Shown here: positions 1 through 5,167 of the stretch, piece by piece | Numbering within the stretch: position 1 is the stretch's first letter | Layout: the number at the start of each line of letters is the position of its first letter | DNA from: an uncultured Roseburia sp. | Lineage (GTDB): Bacteria; Bacillota; Clostridia; Lachnospirales; Lachnospiraceae | Assembly: GCA_945928585.1 (NCBI GenBank) | Contig: CAMENQ010000186.1 | Coordinates: forward strand, 1-5,167 | DNA: 5,167 nt | Direction of reading: 5' to 3' | Program-made: the position numbers and the translations under genes | Notes under the pieces: model-generated | Seen by the model: only the letters and a program-made list of their open reading frames with translations | Told to the model about the DNA's origin: nothing | The model's database searches: none

Positions 1-848
1 TTATACATACCATCAACAGCATTTCTGACTTCTTCAACATTCTTTTCATTTACAAGTATTTCTGCCGTACATTCTCTTGGAATGGCATTGTCCTTTGTTC
101 CGCCTTTTATGCTTATACATTCTATATACACATGGCTTGAAATCTCCCTTAAAACTCTTGCCATTATAATATTTGCATTTCCACGCTTTTTATCTATCTC
201 CACGCCGGAGTGTCCGCCTTTAAGTCCGTCTACCCTCACAGTGCATTTTATACCTTCTGTCATAACGGTACGATATGAAATATTTGCACTTACCTTGGCT
301 CCTCCTGCACATCCTGCTACAAATATGCCTTCATCCTCCGAATCAAGATTAAGCATATATTTTCCCTGTATGTCTGACATATCCAGTTCTCTTGCACCAT
401 CCATACCGGTTTCCTCATCTATTGTAAATATAACCTCCAATGCCGGATGACTGATATCTCTGCTGTCAAGTAAGGCAAGACCATATGCCACGGCAATACC
501 GTCATCTCCGCCCAGTGTGGTATCCTCTGCTTTTATAAATCCATCCTCAACATAAAGCTTAAGTCCGTCTTTCATAAAATCATGATTACTGCCCGGCTTT
601 TTCTCTGCTACCATATCCAGATGTCCCTGTATAATAACTCCTGCATCCTGCTCTCTGCCTTCTGTTGCAGGTTTTTTTATAATTACGTTTCCCAAATCAT
701 CCTGTCTTACATAAAGTCCTCTTTCCTTAGCAAAGTTTACACAGTAATCACTTACTGCCTTAGTATTTCCTGAACCTCTTGGTATCATGGAAATATCCTC
801 AAAATATTTTAAAACATCCTTTGGCTCAAAATTTTCCAAAACTCTCAT
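1..848 (-). CDS. pepD: Aminoacyl-histidine dipeptidase (PepD), M20 family, 3' end missing
   Basis: Cytosolic metallopeptidase that cleaves dipeptides such as Xaa-His (carnosine-type) and supplies amino acids from peptides. Only the first 282 codons are in the window; the frame is open at base 1, so the C-terminus is missing (E. coli PepD is about 485 residues). Visible M20 motifs, in order: IPRGSGNT near residue 22; QGHLDMV at 74-80 with metal ligand H76; TTLGGDDGIAVA at 110-121 with bridging aspartate D115; DEETGMDGA at 144-152 with general base E145 and ligand E146; LDSEDEG at 168-174 with ligand D169; then GCAGG at 179-183. The inserted dimerisation (lid) domain follows, with GGHSG at 211-215. 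The last metal-binding histidine would lie beyond the edge. The ATG at 846-848 is preceded by GGAGG at 855-859 with 6-nt spacing, and the N-terminus aligns with the family, so the start is secure. It is divergent from the ylbJ-like gene. The family call is strong; exact substrate preference is not visible. Confidence 0.93.
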   Translation of the reverse strand, partial: MRVLENFEPKDVLKYFEDISMIPRGSGNTKAVSDYCVNFAKERGLYVRQDDLGNVIIKKPATEGREQDAGVIIQGHLDMVAEKKPGSNHDFMKDGLKLYVEDGFIKAEDTTLGGDDGIAVAYGLALLDSRDISHPALEVIFTIDEETGMDGARELDMSDIQGKYMLNLDSEDEGIFVAGCAGGAKVSANISYRTVMTEGIKCTVRVDGLKGGHSGVEIDKKRGNANIIMARVLREISSHVYIECISIKGGTKDNAIPRECTAEILVNEKNVEEVRNAVDGMY

Positions 849-941
849 TTTTTTCCTCCATTCTGAAGTTTTATAATTTATATCATAGTTTTTTTTATTT
901 TAAATATATATTAATAATACATACTATCACAGGAATACATA
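849..941. promoter_or_regulatory. Divergent intergenic region with promoters for pepD and the ylbJ-like gene
   Basis: This 93-bp, very AT-rich spacer separates two divergent start codons and must hold the promoter of each unless transcription enters from outside. On the plus strand there is an exact TATAAT at 872-877, but the best-spaced -35 (about 849-854) is only a T run, and it would lie against the pepD ribosome binding site. On the minus strand a TATGAT (complement of 882-887) is the best -10 candidate for pepD, without a clear -35. The pepD Shine-Dalgarno is the complement of 855-859. The plus-strand gene uses AGGAA at 931-935, 6 nt before its ATG. I see no operator-like palindrome or riboswitch. 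Location is supported by gene arrangement; individual promoter elements are weak. Confidence 0.4.
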
Positions 942-1892
942 ATGAAAAAGAAATTTTTGCATTTCCTTATTATAGCTGCATTTTTTATTATGCTTTTTTT
1001 ATCCTCTGCCACAAAGGAAGGTGCCTTAAATGGTTTAAATCTGTGGTTTTTTACCATTGTTCCCACACTGCTTCCTTTTATGTTTATATCTTCTATCATC
1101 GTGGAAACTGGCAGCTACCGCATTATTACTGATTTACTTGGATATATTATGAAGCCGGTATTTCATCTTCCTAAAGCTGCCGCTTATCCTTTCCTTATTG
1201 GAATGCTGTGTGGATTTCCCATGGGCAGCAAAATAACAGCTGATATGGTTAAAGCAAATAAGCTGTCCGTTCAAAACGGAAATGTGCTTTTAACCTTCTG
1301 TAACAATATAAGTCCTCCTTTTATCATTAGCTTTGTAACCTTCCATGTGCTTGGAATCTCAGGCATTGAAGGAAGAATTGTTATTTTTATTATGCTTATA
1401 AGCCCTATAGTCACGGGTTTTATAACTTCAAGAATTATTCCTCTTATGACATCCGCCTGTACTTATAGTGTTTCAGACAGCCGGACTTTACAAAATATTA
1501 CTGCACATAATGATGATTATTCTCCATCACATGGCTTTTCAATTGATAAATGTATAATATCAAGTATGCAAAACGTAGTAAAGCTTGGAGGATATATTAT
1601 TATCTTTTCAATAATGTGCAGCCTCACACAGTATATTCTTCATAATGAATACATATATGCAACTGTATCCGGACTGCTTGAAATCACTTCGGGCTTAAAT
1701 GCATTTGTATCGATTCCTCTGTCCCTGAAAAAAATATATACTGTATGTATTTTATCTTCCTTTGGCGGCATATGCACAATAGCCCAGACGATGTGTATGA
1801 CAAACGGCTCACATTTAAGTATACGACTGTACATTGTCGGTAAGCTTTTAAACTGCCTTGTAACATTTATTCTTTTAGCTGTAATCATATAG
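942..1892 (+). CDS. ylbJ: YlbJ-like sporulation integral membrane protein (nucleoside-recognition/GATE domain), short form
   Basis: A 316-residue polytopic inner-membrane protein resembling YlbJ, which B. subtilis needs for efficient sporulation; its transported substrate is unknown. Hydrophobic segments lie at about 5-22, 33-54, 80-92, 117-138, 144-168, 212-232, 264-284 and 298-316. GATE-type family features include the segment around WFFTIVPTLLPF (35-46), GMLCGFPMGSKI (87-98), FCNNISPPFI (119-128), and a second-half counterpart with EITSGLNA (247-254), SSFGGICTIAQTM (272-284) and a terminal GKLL (300-303). A polar loop at about 172-202 joins the halves. It is about 90 residues shorter than B. 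subtilis YlbJ (408 aa from memory), yet both halves are present and I see no frameshift. AGGAA lies 6 nt before the ATG, and an in-frame stop at 915-917 prevents a longer start. The gene runs opposite to the neighbouring rsmD-coaD cluster, whereas B. subtilis has all three in one direction. A sporulation role here is inferred from the family; a related nucleoside-recognition membrane protein is the alternative. Confidence 0.78.
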   Translation: MKKKFLHFLIIAAFFIMLFLSSATKEGALNGLNLWFFTIVPTLLPFMFISSIIVETGSYRIITDLLGYIMKPVFHLPKAAAYPFLIGMLCGFPMGSKITADMVKANKLSVQNGNVLLTFCNNISPPFIISFVTFHVLGISGIEGRIVIFIMLISPIVTGFITSRIIPLMTSACTYSVSDSRTLQNITAHNDDYSPSHGFSIDKCIISSMQNVVKLGGYIIIFSIMCSLTQYILHNEYIYATVSGLLEITSGLNAFVSIPLSLKKIYTVCILSSFGGICTIAQTMCMTNGSHLSIRLYIVGKLLNCLVTFILLAVII

Positions 1893-1911
1893 CTACAGCA
1901 GAAAACACAAA

Positions 1912-1954
1912 ACAGAGAAATACCCCTGACCTTATGTCCTTTGTATTTCTCTGT
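1912..1954. terminator. Probable bidirectional intrinsic terminator between convergent genes
   Basis: A perfect 12-bp inverted repeat has arms at 1912-1923 (ACAGAGAAATAC) and 1943-1954 (GTATTTCTCTGT), with a 19-nt loop. It sits in the 83-bp gap between the 3' ends of the plus-strand ylbJ-like gene (stop 1890-1892) and the minus-strand coiled-coil gene (stop 1976-1978). In minus-strand RNA the stem is followed by the U-rich tract UUUGUGUUUUC (complement of 1901-1911), so it is best suited to ending the coaD cluster transcript. In plus-strand RNA the tail is weaker (AAUGCUUUCUUAUAUU). The loop is long and the stem is AU-rich in part, so efficiency is uncertain, but position and symmetry fit shared termination. 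Confidence 0.72.
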
Positions 1955-1975
1955 AATGCTTTCTTATATTATGTA

Positions 1976-2614
1976 TCATTCCTCATCATCAAGGTCTATA
2001 GGAACTGTATAATCTTCATAATCTGTATTTCCTGAATCTGCAGCCTTTACAGTTGAATCCTTCTGTTCAGGCTCTTCCTCCTCAGGATTTAATTCATTTC
2101 TGTTTGCTGCTACTATTTCAAGACTTTGTGTAAGTGATTTCATCATTACATCATATCTTGCATTAAAGTTTTCTATAGAATGAGCTATAAGATTTTCAAG
2201 ATTTGCAAGGCTTTCATCTGTATACTGCATAGCACCCATACGTATATTGTTTGCATCCTCTGTTGCCCTGTCCAGTATCTCCTGTGCATGTTCAGTAGCC
2301 TGCTGTACTATGTCATTTGCCTGAATATATGCCTGTTGCATAATTTCATGCTCGCTTACAAGTTCACTTGTCTGCTCCTTTGCTTCATTGAGCATAGCCT
2401 CTGCACGCTCCTTTGCTTCGTTAAGGATGGCATCACGATTGCTAATCATACGCTGATATTTCTTTATCTCCTCCGGAGTTTTTAACCTAAGTTCTGCCAA
2501 AAGCTCTTCCAGTTCCTCCTTATTTACGATAATTTTCGTGGAAGAAAGAGGCACGAAGCCACACTGGTCGATAAATTCCTCTATTTCCGTAATAATCTGT
2601 TCAATCTTACTCAT
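1976..2614 (-). CDS. Coiled-coil protein of unknown function downstream of coaD (DivIVA / ATPase-stalk-like)
   Basis: A 212-residue, soluble, mostly helical protein with no signal peptide or membrane segment. Residues 1-48 form a small N-terminal region with the conserved-looking stretch [18 protein letters not shown]; about 48-172 is predicted coiled coil; 176-212 is an acidic, low-complexity tail ending in DLDDEE. The coil contains 11-residue repeats with alanine at position 1, a hydrophobic residue at 4 and alanine at 8: clear at 71-81, 99-109, 110-120 and 121-131, and roughly at 60-70. Hendecads like these occur in ATP-synthase b subunits and V-type ATPase stalk subunits, which may explain why similar proteins get 'H+-ATPase subunit' or DivIVA-like labels; nothing here shows an ATPase. 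An in-frame ATG exists at 2648-2650, but 2612-2614 is preferred because GGAAAGGA (2623-2630) sits 8 nt upstream and it leaves only an 8-bp ATGAGTAA overlap with coaD, implying translational coupling. Function unknown; a scaffold or envelope/division role is speculation. Confidence 0.82.
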   Translation of the reverse strand: MSKIEQIITEIEEFIDQCGFVPLSSTKIIVNKEELEELLAELRLKTPEEIKKYQRMISNRDAILNEAKERAEAMLNEAKEQTSELVSEHEIMQQAYIQANDIVQQATEHAQEILDRATEDANNIRMGAMQYTDESLANLENLIAHSIENFNARYDVMMKSLTQSLEIVAANRNELNPEEEEPEQKDSTVKAADSGNTDYEDYTVPIDLDDEE

Positions 2615-3110
2615 CTTTTCTATCCTTTCCATAGGTTTTATATCTGTCATATACTTTTTTTATAACAGGCTCAGGCACAAATCTGCTGATGTCTCCTCCT
2701 AAGGAGGCCACTTCCTTTACTATGCTTGAGCTGAGATATGAATAATCTATACTTGTAGTTAAAAATAAAGTATCTATCTGCGGATTTAAGACTCTGTTAG
2801 TCTGTGCCATCTGTAATTCATATTCAAAATCAGTAATGGCTCTAAGTCCTCTTATGATTACATTTGCATTTTGTTTTTTTGCAAAATCAACTGAAAAGCC
2901 ATCAAATGACATTACTCTGACATTTTTCAGTTCACCGCAAACTTCCCTTAACATATTAACACGTTCATCGATAGAAAACAACGGTGATTTTGAACTATTT
3001 ATCAAAACTCCCACAATTATCTCGTCAAATATCTTCGATGCTCTCGTTATAACGTCAATATGGCCTAATGTAACCGGATCAAAACTGCCCGGATAAATTG
3101 CTCTGCTCAT
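2607..3110 (-). CDS. coaD: Phosphopantetheine adenylyltransferase (PPAT)
   Basis: Catalyses the penultimate step of coenzyme A synthesis: 4'-phosphopantetheine + ATP gives dephospho-CoA + pyrophosphate, in the cytosol; bacterial PPATs are usually hexamers. At 167 residues it is close to the family's usual ~160. It is a single nucleotidyltransferase (Rossmann-like) domain with the diagnostic [11 protein letters not shown] at 7-17 (the T/HxGH motif, ending in H17), K41 as the counterpart of E. coli K42, [12 protein letters not shown] at 87-98 (R90 matching E. coli R91) and the ATP-loop SSSIVKEVA at 127-135. All key residues seem intact. The start is the standard [13 protein letters not shown]-terminus. 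The rsmD stop is 14 bp upstream and the coaD ribosome binding site overlaps it; the coaD stop overlaps the next gene's ATG. rsmD-coaD is a widely conserved pair in Firmicutes. Identification is essentially certain. Confidence 0.98.
   Translation of the reverse strand: MSRAIYPGSFDPVTLGHIDVITRASKIFDEIIVGVLINSSKSPLFSIDERVNMLREVCGELKNVRVMSFDGFSVDFAKKQNANVIIRGLRAITDFEYELQMAQTNRVLNPQIDTLFLTTSIDYSYLSSSIVKEVASLGGDISRFVPEPVIKKVYDRYKTYGKDRKDE
2623..2630 (-). promoter_or_regulatory. Ribosome binding site that decides the coiled-coil gene start
   Basis: The minus strand reads GGAAAGGA here, with the AGGA core (2623-2626) ending 8 nt before the ATG at 2612-2614. It lies inside the 3' end of coaD. It favours the 2614 start over in-frame ATGs at 2630-2632 and 2648-2650, which would overlap coaD more and would put this site inside or across the start of the gene. 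Confidence 0.65.
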
Positions 3111-3114
3111 AATG

Positions 3115-3126
3115 TCCTTATCTCCT
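3115..3126 (-). promoter_or_regulatory. coaD ribosome binding region overlapping the rsmD stop
   Basis: Minus-strand reading gives AGGAGATAAGGA: AGGAG runs into the rsmD TAG stop (3125-3127), about 10 nt from the coaD ATG, and a second AAGGA core (3115-3119) is only 4 nt away. Two cores on either side of the ideal spacing are available. The overlap suggests a ribosome finishing rsmD could re-initiate on coaD. Confidence 0.55.
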
Positions 3127-3685
3127 AAGATTTTTTAGACACAAAAATGTGCTTATTTGTTTTATATGTTTTTATTTTATCAATATAAAAGCCTAATTCC
3201 TCTATGTATTCTGTCTGAGTTTCCAATGAAGCTTCTATTATTATTGTCGTATATTCATCAACAAGATCCGTATTTTTAAGTGCTGTCAGCACATCCTTTT
3301 CATAAAGGTGATTATATGGCGGATCCATAAATATAAAGTCATATGGCCGTTCACCTTTTACCTGCATGGTTTTTACTGCCTGCACTGCATCCATATTTAT
3401 AATACGTGACTGTTCTTCCATTTTGGTTTTTTTTAAGTTTTGCCTTATGCAGCTTAAGGCACTGCTGTTATTTTCAACAAATGTACAAAAAGCAGCTCCT
3501 CTGCTGAGTGCCTCTATTCCTATACCGCCACTTCCACTAAATAAATCAAGAAACCTGCAGTCGTATAACTCGCTGTTAATCATATTAAAAAGTGTCTCTT
3601 TTATTCTGTCGGTGGTAGGTCTTGTATTAAGTCCCTCCGGTGTAACAAGCTGTATCCTTCTTGCTTTTCCTGCTATAACTCTCAT
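3125..3685 (-). CDS. rsmD: 16S rRNA (guanine(966)-N(2))-methyltransferase RsmD
   Basis: Transfers a methyl group from S-adenosylmethionine to N2 of G966 (E. coli numbering) of 16S rRNA, in the small-subunit P-site region. The 186-residue length is normal for the family. The N-terminus [13 protein letters not shown] and the following [16 protein letters not shown] (21-36) are RsmD signatures. The class I methyltransferase fold follows: motif [21 protein letters not shown] (45-64), the acidic residue after strand 2 in VENN (70-73), MDAVQA near 98-103, and the catalytic motif DPPYN (121-125, of the N/DPPY type). No key residue is missing. AAGGGG (3691-3696) sits 5 nt before the ATG. It lies 58 bp after cheR, with a strong hairpin in that gap, and 14 bp before coaD, with which it is surely co-transcribed. 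B. subtilis has the equivalent pair as ylbH-ylbI. Confidence 0.96.
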   Translation of the reverse strand: MRVIAGKARRIQLVTPEGLNTRPTTDRIKETLFNMINSELYDCRFLDLFSGSGGIGIEALSRGAAFCTFVENNSSALSCIRQNLKKTKMEEQSRIINMDAVQAVKTMQVKGERPYDFIFMDPPYNHLYEKDVLTALKNTDLVDEYTTIIIEASLETQTEYIEELGFYIDKIKTYKTNKHIFVSKKS

Positions 3686-3703
3686 AAAATCCCCTTAATC
3701 ATT

Positions 3704-3732
3704 TCGAGGACAGGTAATAAACCTGTCCCCGA
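3704..3732 (-). repeat. Strong hairpin (inverted repeat) between cheR and rsmD
   Basis: The arms are 3704-3715 and 3721-3732, with a 5-nt loop. In minus-strand RNA this gives UCGGGGACAGGU, loop UUAUU, then ACCUGUCCUCGA: 12 pairs, one of them a G-U. In plus-strand RNA the same position would be an A-C mismatch, so pairing favours the strand of the genes. No U-run follows the stem, which argues against a classical intrinsic terminator; the rsmD Shine-Dalgarno starts 7 nt after it. It could be a processing or stability hairpin that separates cheR from rsmD expression, an attenuator of unusual form, or a copy of a dispersed palindromic (REP-like) element. The GGGGACAGGT/ACCTGTCC type of palindrome is suggestive of the latter, but this is inference. 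Confidence 0.7.
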
Positions 3733-3743
3733 TATTCCATTTA

Positions 3744-4517
3744 CTAATTTTTAACGTAAAAGAATGACTTCATAGAAGAATAATTTAAGTCTCTGTAATT
3801 CATAATCTGTTCAGTGCTTCCAATAAATAAGTAACCACCGCTTCTAAGAGACGCATTAAACTTCTTATAAATATCTTCCTTAGCTTTCTCAGTAAAGTAT
3901 ATGAGAACATTTCTGCATACAATTAAATCAAGATCCCTAGGATATGCATCCTTTAAAAGATTATGCTCTTTAAACTCTACACATGCTTTAATTTCAGGTG
4001 CTATCTGATAATTAGACAAACCTACTTTTGTAAAATATTTATCTTTCAAATCTGTAGGAAGTCCCGCAAGGCTTTTCTGGTTATATAAACCTGCCTTTGC
4101 CTTTTCAAGAACCTGCTTGTCTATATCAGTAGCAAAAATCTTTATTTTACTTAATGGCATATACCTTGAAAGAAGCATTACAAGTGAATATGGCTCATCT
4201 CCCGTGGAGCATGCAGCACTCCATATCTTTATGTTGTTTCCGGAATGCTCAATAAGTTTCGGCAAAACCTCTGTCTCAAGAATTTTCCACTGTTCAGGAT
4301 TTCTCCAAAACTCTGACACGTTAATAGTGAGATAGTTTACAAACTCCTCAAACATATCACCCTTCTTTGTAAGTTCCTTCACAAAATCCTCATAATTTGA
4401 TATTTTGTGTTTTGCAATCAGAGTGTCTATACGACGTTTCATCTGCTTTTCTTTATATGAGTTTAAGTCTATACTCGTAAGTTTAAAAACCTGTGATTTA
4501 AACTGTTCGTAATCCAT
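3744..4517 (-). CDS. cheR: Chemotaxis protein methyltransferase CheR
   Basis: Methylates specific glutamates on methyl-accepting chemotaxis receptors with S-adenosylmethionine, setting the adaptation level opposite the CheB methylesterase. The 257-residue protein matches the B. subtilis CheR layout end to end. Residues 1-60 are the helical N-terminal domain (KEKQMKRRI at 22-30). The catalytic domain carries TINVSEFWRN (64-73, the TxNxTxFFR-type motif), IWSAACSTGDEPYSLVM (98-114, AdoMet loop), FATDIDKQVLEKA (128-140, with D131/D133 at the AdoMet ribose position), LDLIVCRNVLIYF (196-208) and GGYLFIGSTEQI (227-238). It has GDEPYS where GEEPYS is common, a conservative change. There is no C-terminal TPR or fused receptor domain, so this is a classical stand-alone CheR. 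GAGGAG (4525-4530) lies 7 nt before the ATG. It sits between the S1-like gene and rsmD, with no other chemotaxis gene in view. Confidence 0.96.
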   Translation of the reverse strand: MDYEQFKSQVFKLTSIDLNSYKEKQMKRRIDTLIAKHKISNYEDFVKELTKKGDMFEEFVNYLTINVSEFWRNPEQWKILETEVLPKLIEHSGNNIKIWSAACSTGDEPYSLVMLLSRYMPLSKIKIFATDIDKQVLEKAKAGLYNQKSLAGLPTDLKDKYFTKVGLSNYQIAPEIKACVEFKEHNLLKDAYPRDLDLIVCRNVLIYFTEKAKEDIYKKFNASLRSGGYLFIGSTEQIMNYRDLNYSSMKSFFYVKN

Positions 4518-4560
4518 ACTCTCACTCCTCTTTATAGTTTTTTACAGCATATTTATGCTA
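4518..4560 (-). other. S1-cheR intergenic spacer with short palindrome
   Basis: The 43-bp gap holds the cheR ribosome binding site (4525-4530) and a small perfect palindrome with 6-bp arms at 4546-4551 and 4554-4559 around a 2-bp centre, directly after the S1-like gene's stop. The minimum RNA loop would leave about five pairs, and no U-run follows in the minus-strand RNA, so it does not look like a terminator. I found no convincing promoter. Read-through from the S1-like gene into cheR is the simplest view. Confidence 0.4.
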
Positions 4561-5167
4561 TTATTCTTCCTCTGTCTGCTCAACAGTCTCTTCTGTATCT
4601 GCTTCGAGTGCCTTTCTGCTAAGGCTTATCTTCTTATCTTCCTCGTTGAAATCTACTACCTTTGCTTCGATTTCTTCGCCAATCTTAAGAACATCTGATG
4701 GTTTTTCAACATGTTCCTTTGAAATCTGTGAAACATGAAGAAGTGCATCTATACCAGGCTCAAGTTCAACAAATGCACCAAAGTCTGTCATTCTGGCTAC
4801 CTTGCCTTTTACTACGTTTCCTACGGCATATTTTGTAGCTGCATTAACCCATGGATTTGTCTCATCAAACTTAAGACTTAATGCAATCTTTGCTCCGTTT
4901 ACTTCTTTAACAAGAGCCTTAACCTTATCTCCAACCTTAAATACTTTCTTTGGATGCTCTACCCTTCCCCATGACATCTCTGAGATGTGAAGAAGTCCGT
5001 CTAATCCGCCAAGATCAATGAATGCGCCAAAGTCTGTTACATTCTTTACTGTACCTTCTACAACCTGTCCTTCTGCAATTTTTGAAAGAAGCTCAGCCTG
5101 TGCTGCTTTCTTAGCCTCAACAAGAAGCTGCTTTCTGTCACCGATAATTCTTCTTCTCTTAGGATTA
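4561..5167 (-). CDS. rpsA: Ribosomal protein S1-like RNA-binding protein, 5' part missing (possibly the S1 half of an IspH-S1 fusion)
   Basis: S1 proteins bind single-stranded mRNA through tandem OB-fold S1 domains and help bring it to the 30S subunit. The visible 201 residues (first full codon 5164-5166) begin in NPKRRRIIGDRK, the typical end of an upstream S1 domain plus linker. A complete S1 domain follows at about 32-99 (EGTVKNVTDFGAF, LLHISEMSWGRVEHP), a linker with NPW (104-106), a second complete domain at about 115-185 (GKVARMTDFGAFVELEPGID, LLHVSQIS, ending KKISLSRK), and a short acidic tail (8 of the last 16 residues D/E). The ATG at 4975-4977 falls inside the first complete domain and is not the start; the frame stays open to the window edge. 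Many clostridia carry this kind of S1 fused behind IspH (isoprenoid pathway 4Fe-4S reductase); the missing N-terminus decides that. cheR follows 43 bp downstream. Confidence 0.9.
   Translation of the reverse strand, partial: NPKRRRIIGDRKQLLVEAKKAAQAELLSKIAEGQVVEGTVKNVTDFGAFIDLGGLDGLLHISEMSWGRVEHPKKVFKVGDKVKALVKEVNGAKIALSLKFDETNPWVNAATKYAVGNVVKGKVARMTDFGAFVELEPGIDALLHVSQISKEHVEKPSDVLKIGEEIEAKVVDFNEEDKKISLSRKALEADTEETVEQTEEE

Noticed and set aside
82..450. Open frame on the plus strand over the pepD gene
   Set aside because: It is antisense to a clear M20 peptidase with intact motifs; its composition is that of a shadow frame and it has no recognisable domain.
920..927. CATACTAT as a sigma-E type -10 for the ylbJ-like gene
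   Set aside because: It is one base off the sigma-E -10, but no matching -35 lies at the right distance, and transcription would start about at the ribosome binding site, removing it from the message.
779..1132. Plus-strand open frame spanning the pepD/ylbJ-like divergent region
   Set aside because: It overlaps the pepD start, the promoter region and the start of the ylbJ-like gene in another frame; no ribosome binding site or family match.
2180..2485. Cysteine-rich plus-strand frame opposite the coiled-coil gene
   Set aside because: Cysteine and leucine richness is the expected antisense reading of a Glu/Ala/Gln-rich coil; no start signals.
1976..2650. Longer start for the coiled-coil protein at 2648-2650
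   Set aside because: It would overlap coaD by 44 bp, and a good ribosome binding site lies 8 nt before the later ATG at 2612-2614.
3366..3698. Plus-strand frame opposite rsmD
   Set aside because: It is antisense to fully conserved methyltransferase motifs and has no supported start.
4546..4559. Palindrome after the S1-like gene as a terminator
   Set aside because: The stem is only five to six AU-rich pairs with almost no loop, and an A-run rather than a U-run follows it in the minus-strand RNA.
4561..4977. A separate 138-residue S1 gene starting at the ATG at 4975-4977
   Set aside because: The reading frame stays open upstream to the window edge and encodes the first half of the same S1 domain, so this methionine (SEMSWGRV) is internal.
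4772..5037. Near-identical 17-bp repeats at 4772-4788 and 5021-5037
   Set aside because: Both encode the TDFGAF motif of consecutive S1 domains, so the similarity comes from the domain repeat and is not a separate element.

Overview
This is an AT-rich window with tight gene packing and GGAGG-type ribosome binding sites. Its protein set (a B. subtilis-type CheR, a YlbJ-family membrane protein, the rsmD-coaD pair, and a coiled-coil gene directly after coaD) points to a low-GC Firmicute, most likely a clostridial Lachnospiraceae-like bacterium. That assignment is inferred from the proteins; no search was run. A YlbJ homologue suggests a sporulation-capable lineage, and CheR implies chemotaxis.

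Layout. At the left edge, 1-848 on the minus strand is the N-terminal 282 codons of an aminoacyl-histidine dipeptidase (PepD, peptidase family M20), cut off by the window. An AT-rich 93-bp divergent region (849-941) separates it from a plus-strand YlbJ-like membrane protein gene (942-1892). A hairpin with a 12-bp perfect stem (1912-1954) lies between that gene and the convergent minus-strand cluster and probably terminates transcription from both sides.

The minus-strand cluster is read from right to left. It begins with the C-terminal part of a ribosomal-protein-S1-like protein (5166-4561, cut by the right edge), then the chemoreceptor methyltransferase CheR (4517-3744), the 16S rRNA methyltransferase RsmD (3685-3125), phosphopantetheine adenylyltransferase CoaD (3110-2607), and a 212-residue coiled-coil protein of unknown function (2614-1976) whose start overlaps the coaD stop. 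Gaps are 43, 58 and 14 bp, followed by an 8-bp overlap, so at least rsmD-coaD-coiled-coil should be one transcript. The 58-bp cheR-rsmD gap holds a strong hairpin that is better paired in the minus-strand RNA.

The genes are mostly housekeeping: translation (S1, RsmD), coenzyme A synthesis (CoaD), peptide breakdown (PepD), chemotaxis (CheR) and probably sporulation (YlbJ). B. subtilis also keeps rsmD, coaD and ylbJ together, but here ylbJ is inverted and a coiled-coil gene has taken its place. I found no mobile element, CRISPR array, defence system, tRNA or rRNA, and no convincing undescribed system. The points most worth a second look are the cheR-rsmD hairpin, the hendecad coiled-coil protein coupled to coaD, and the ylbJ inversion.
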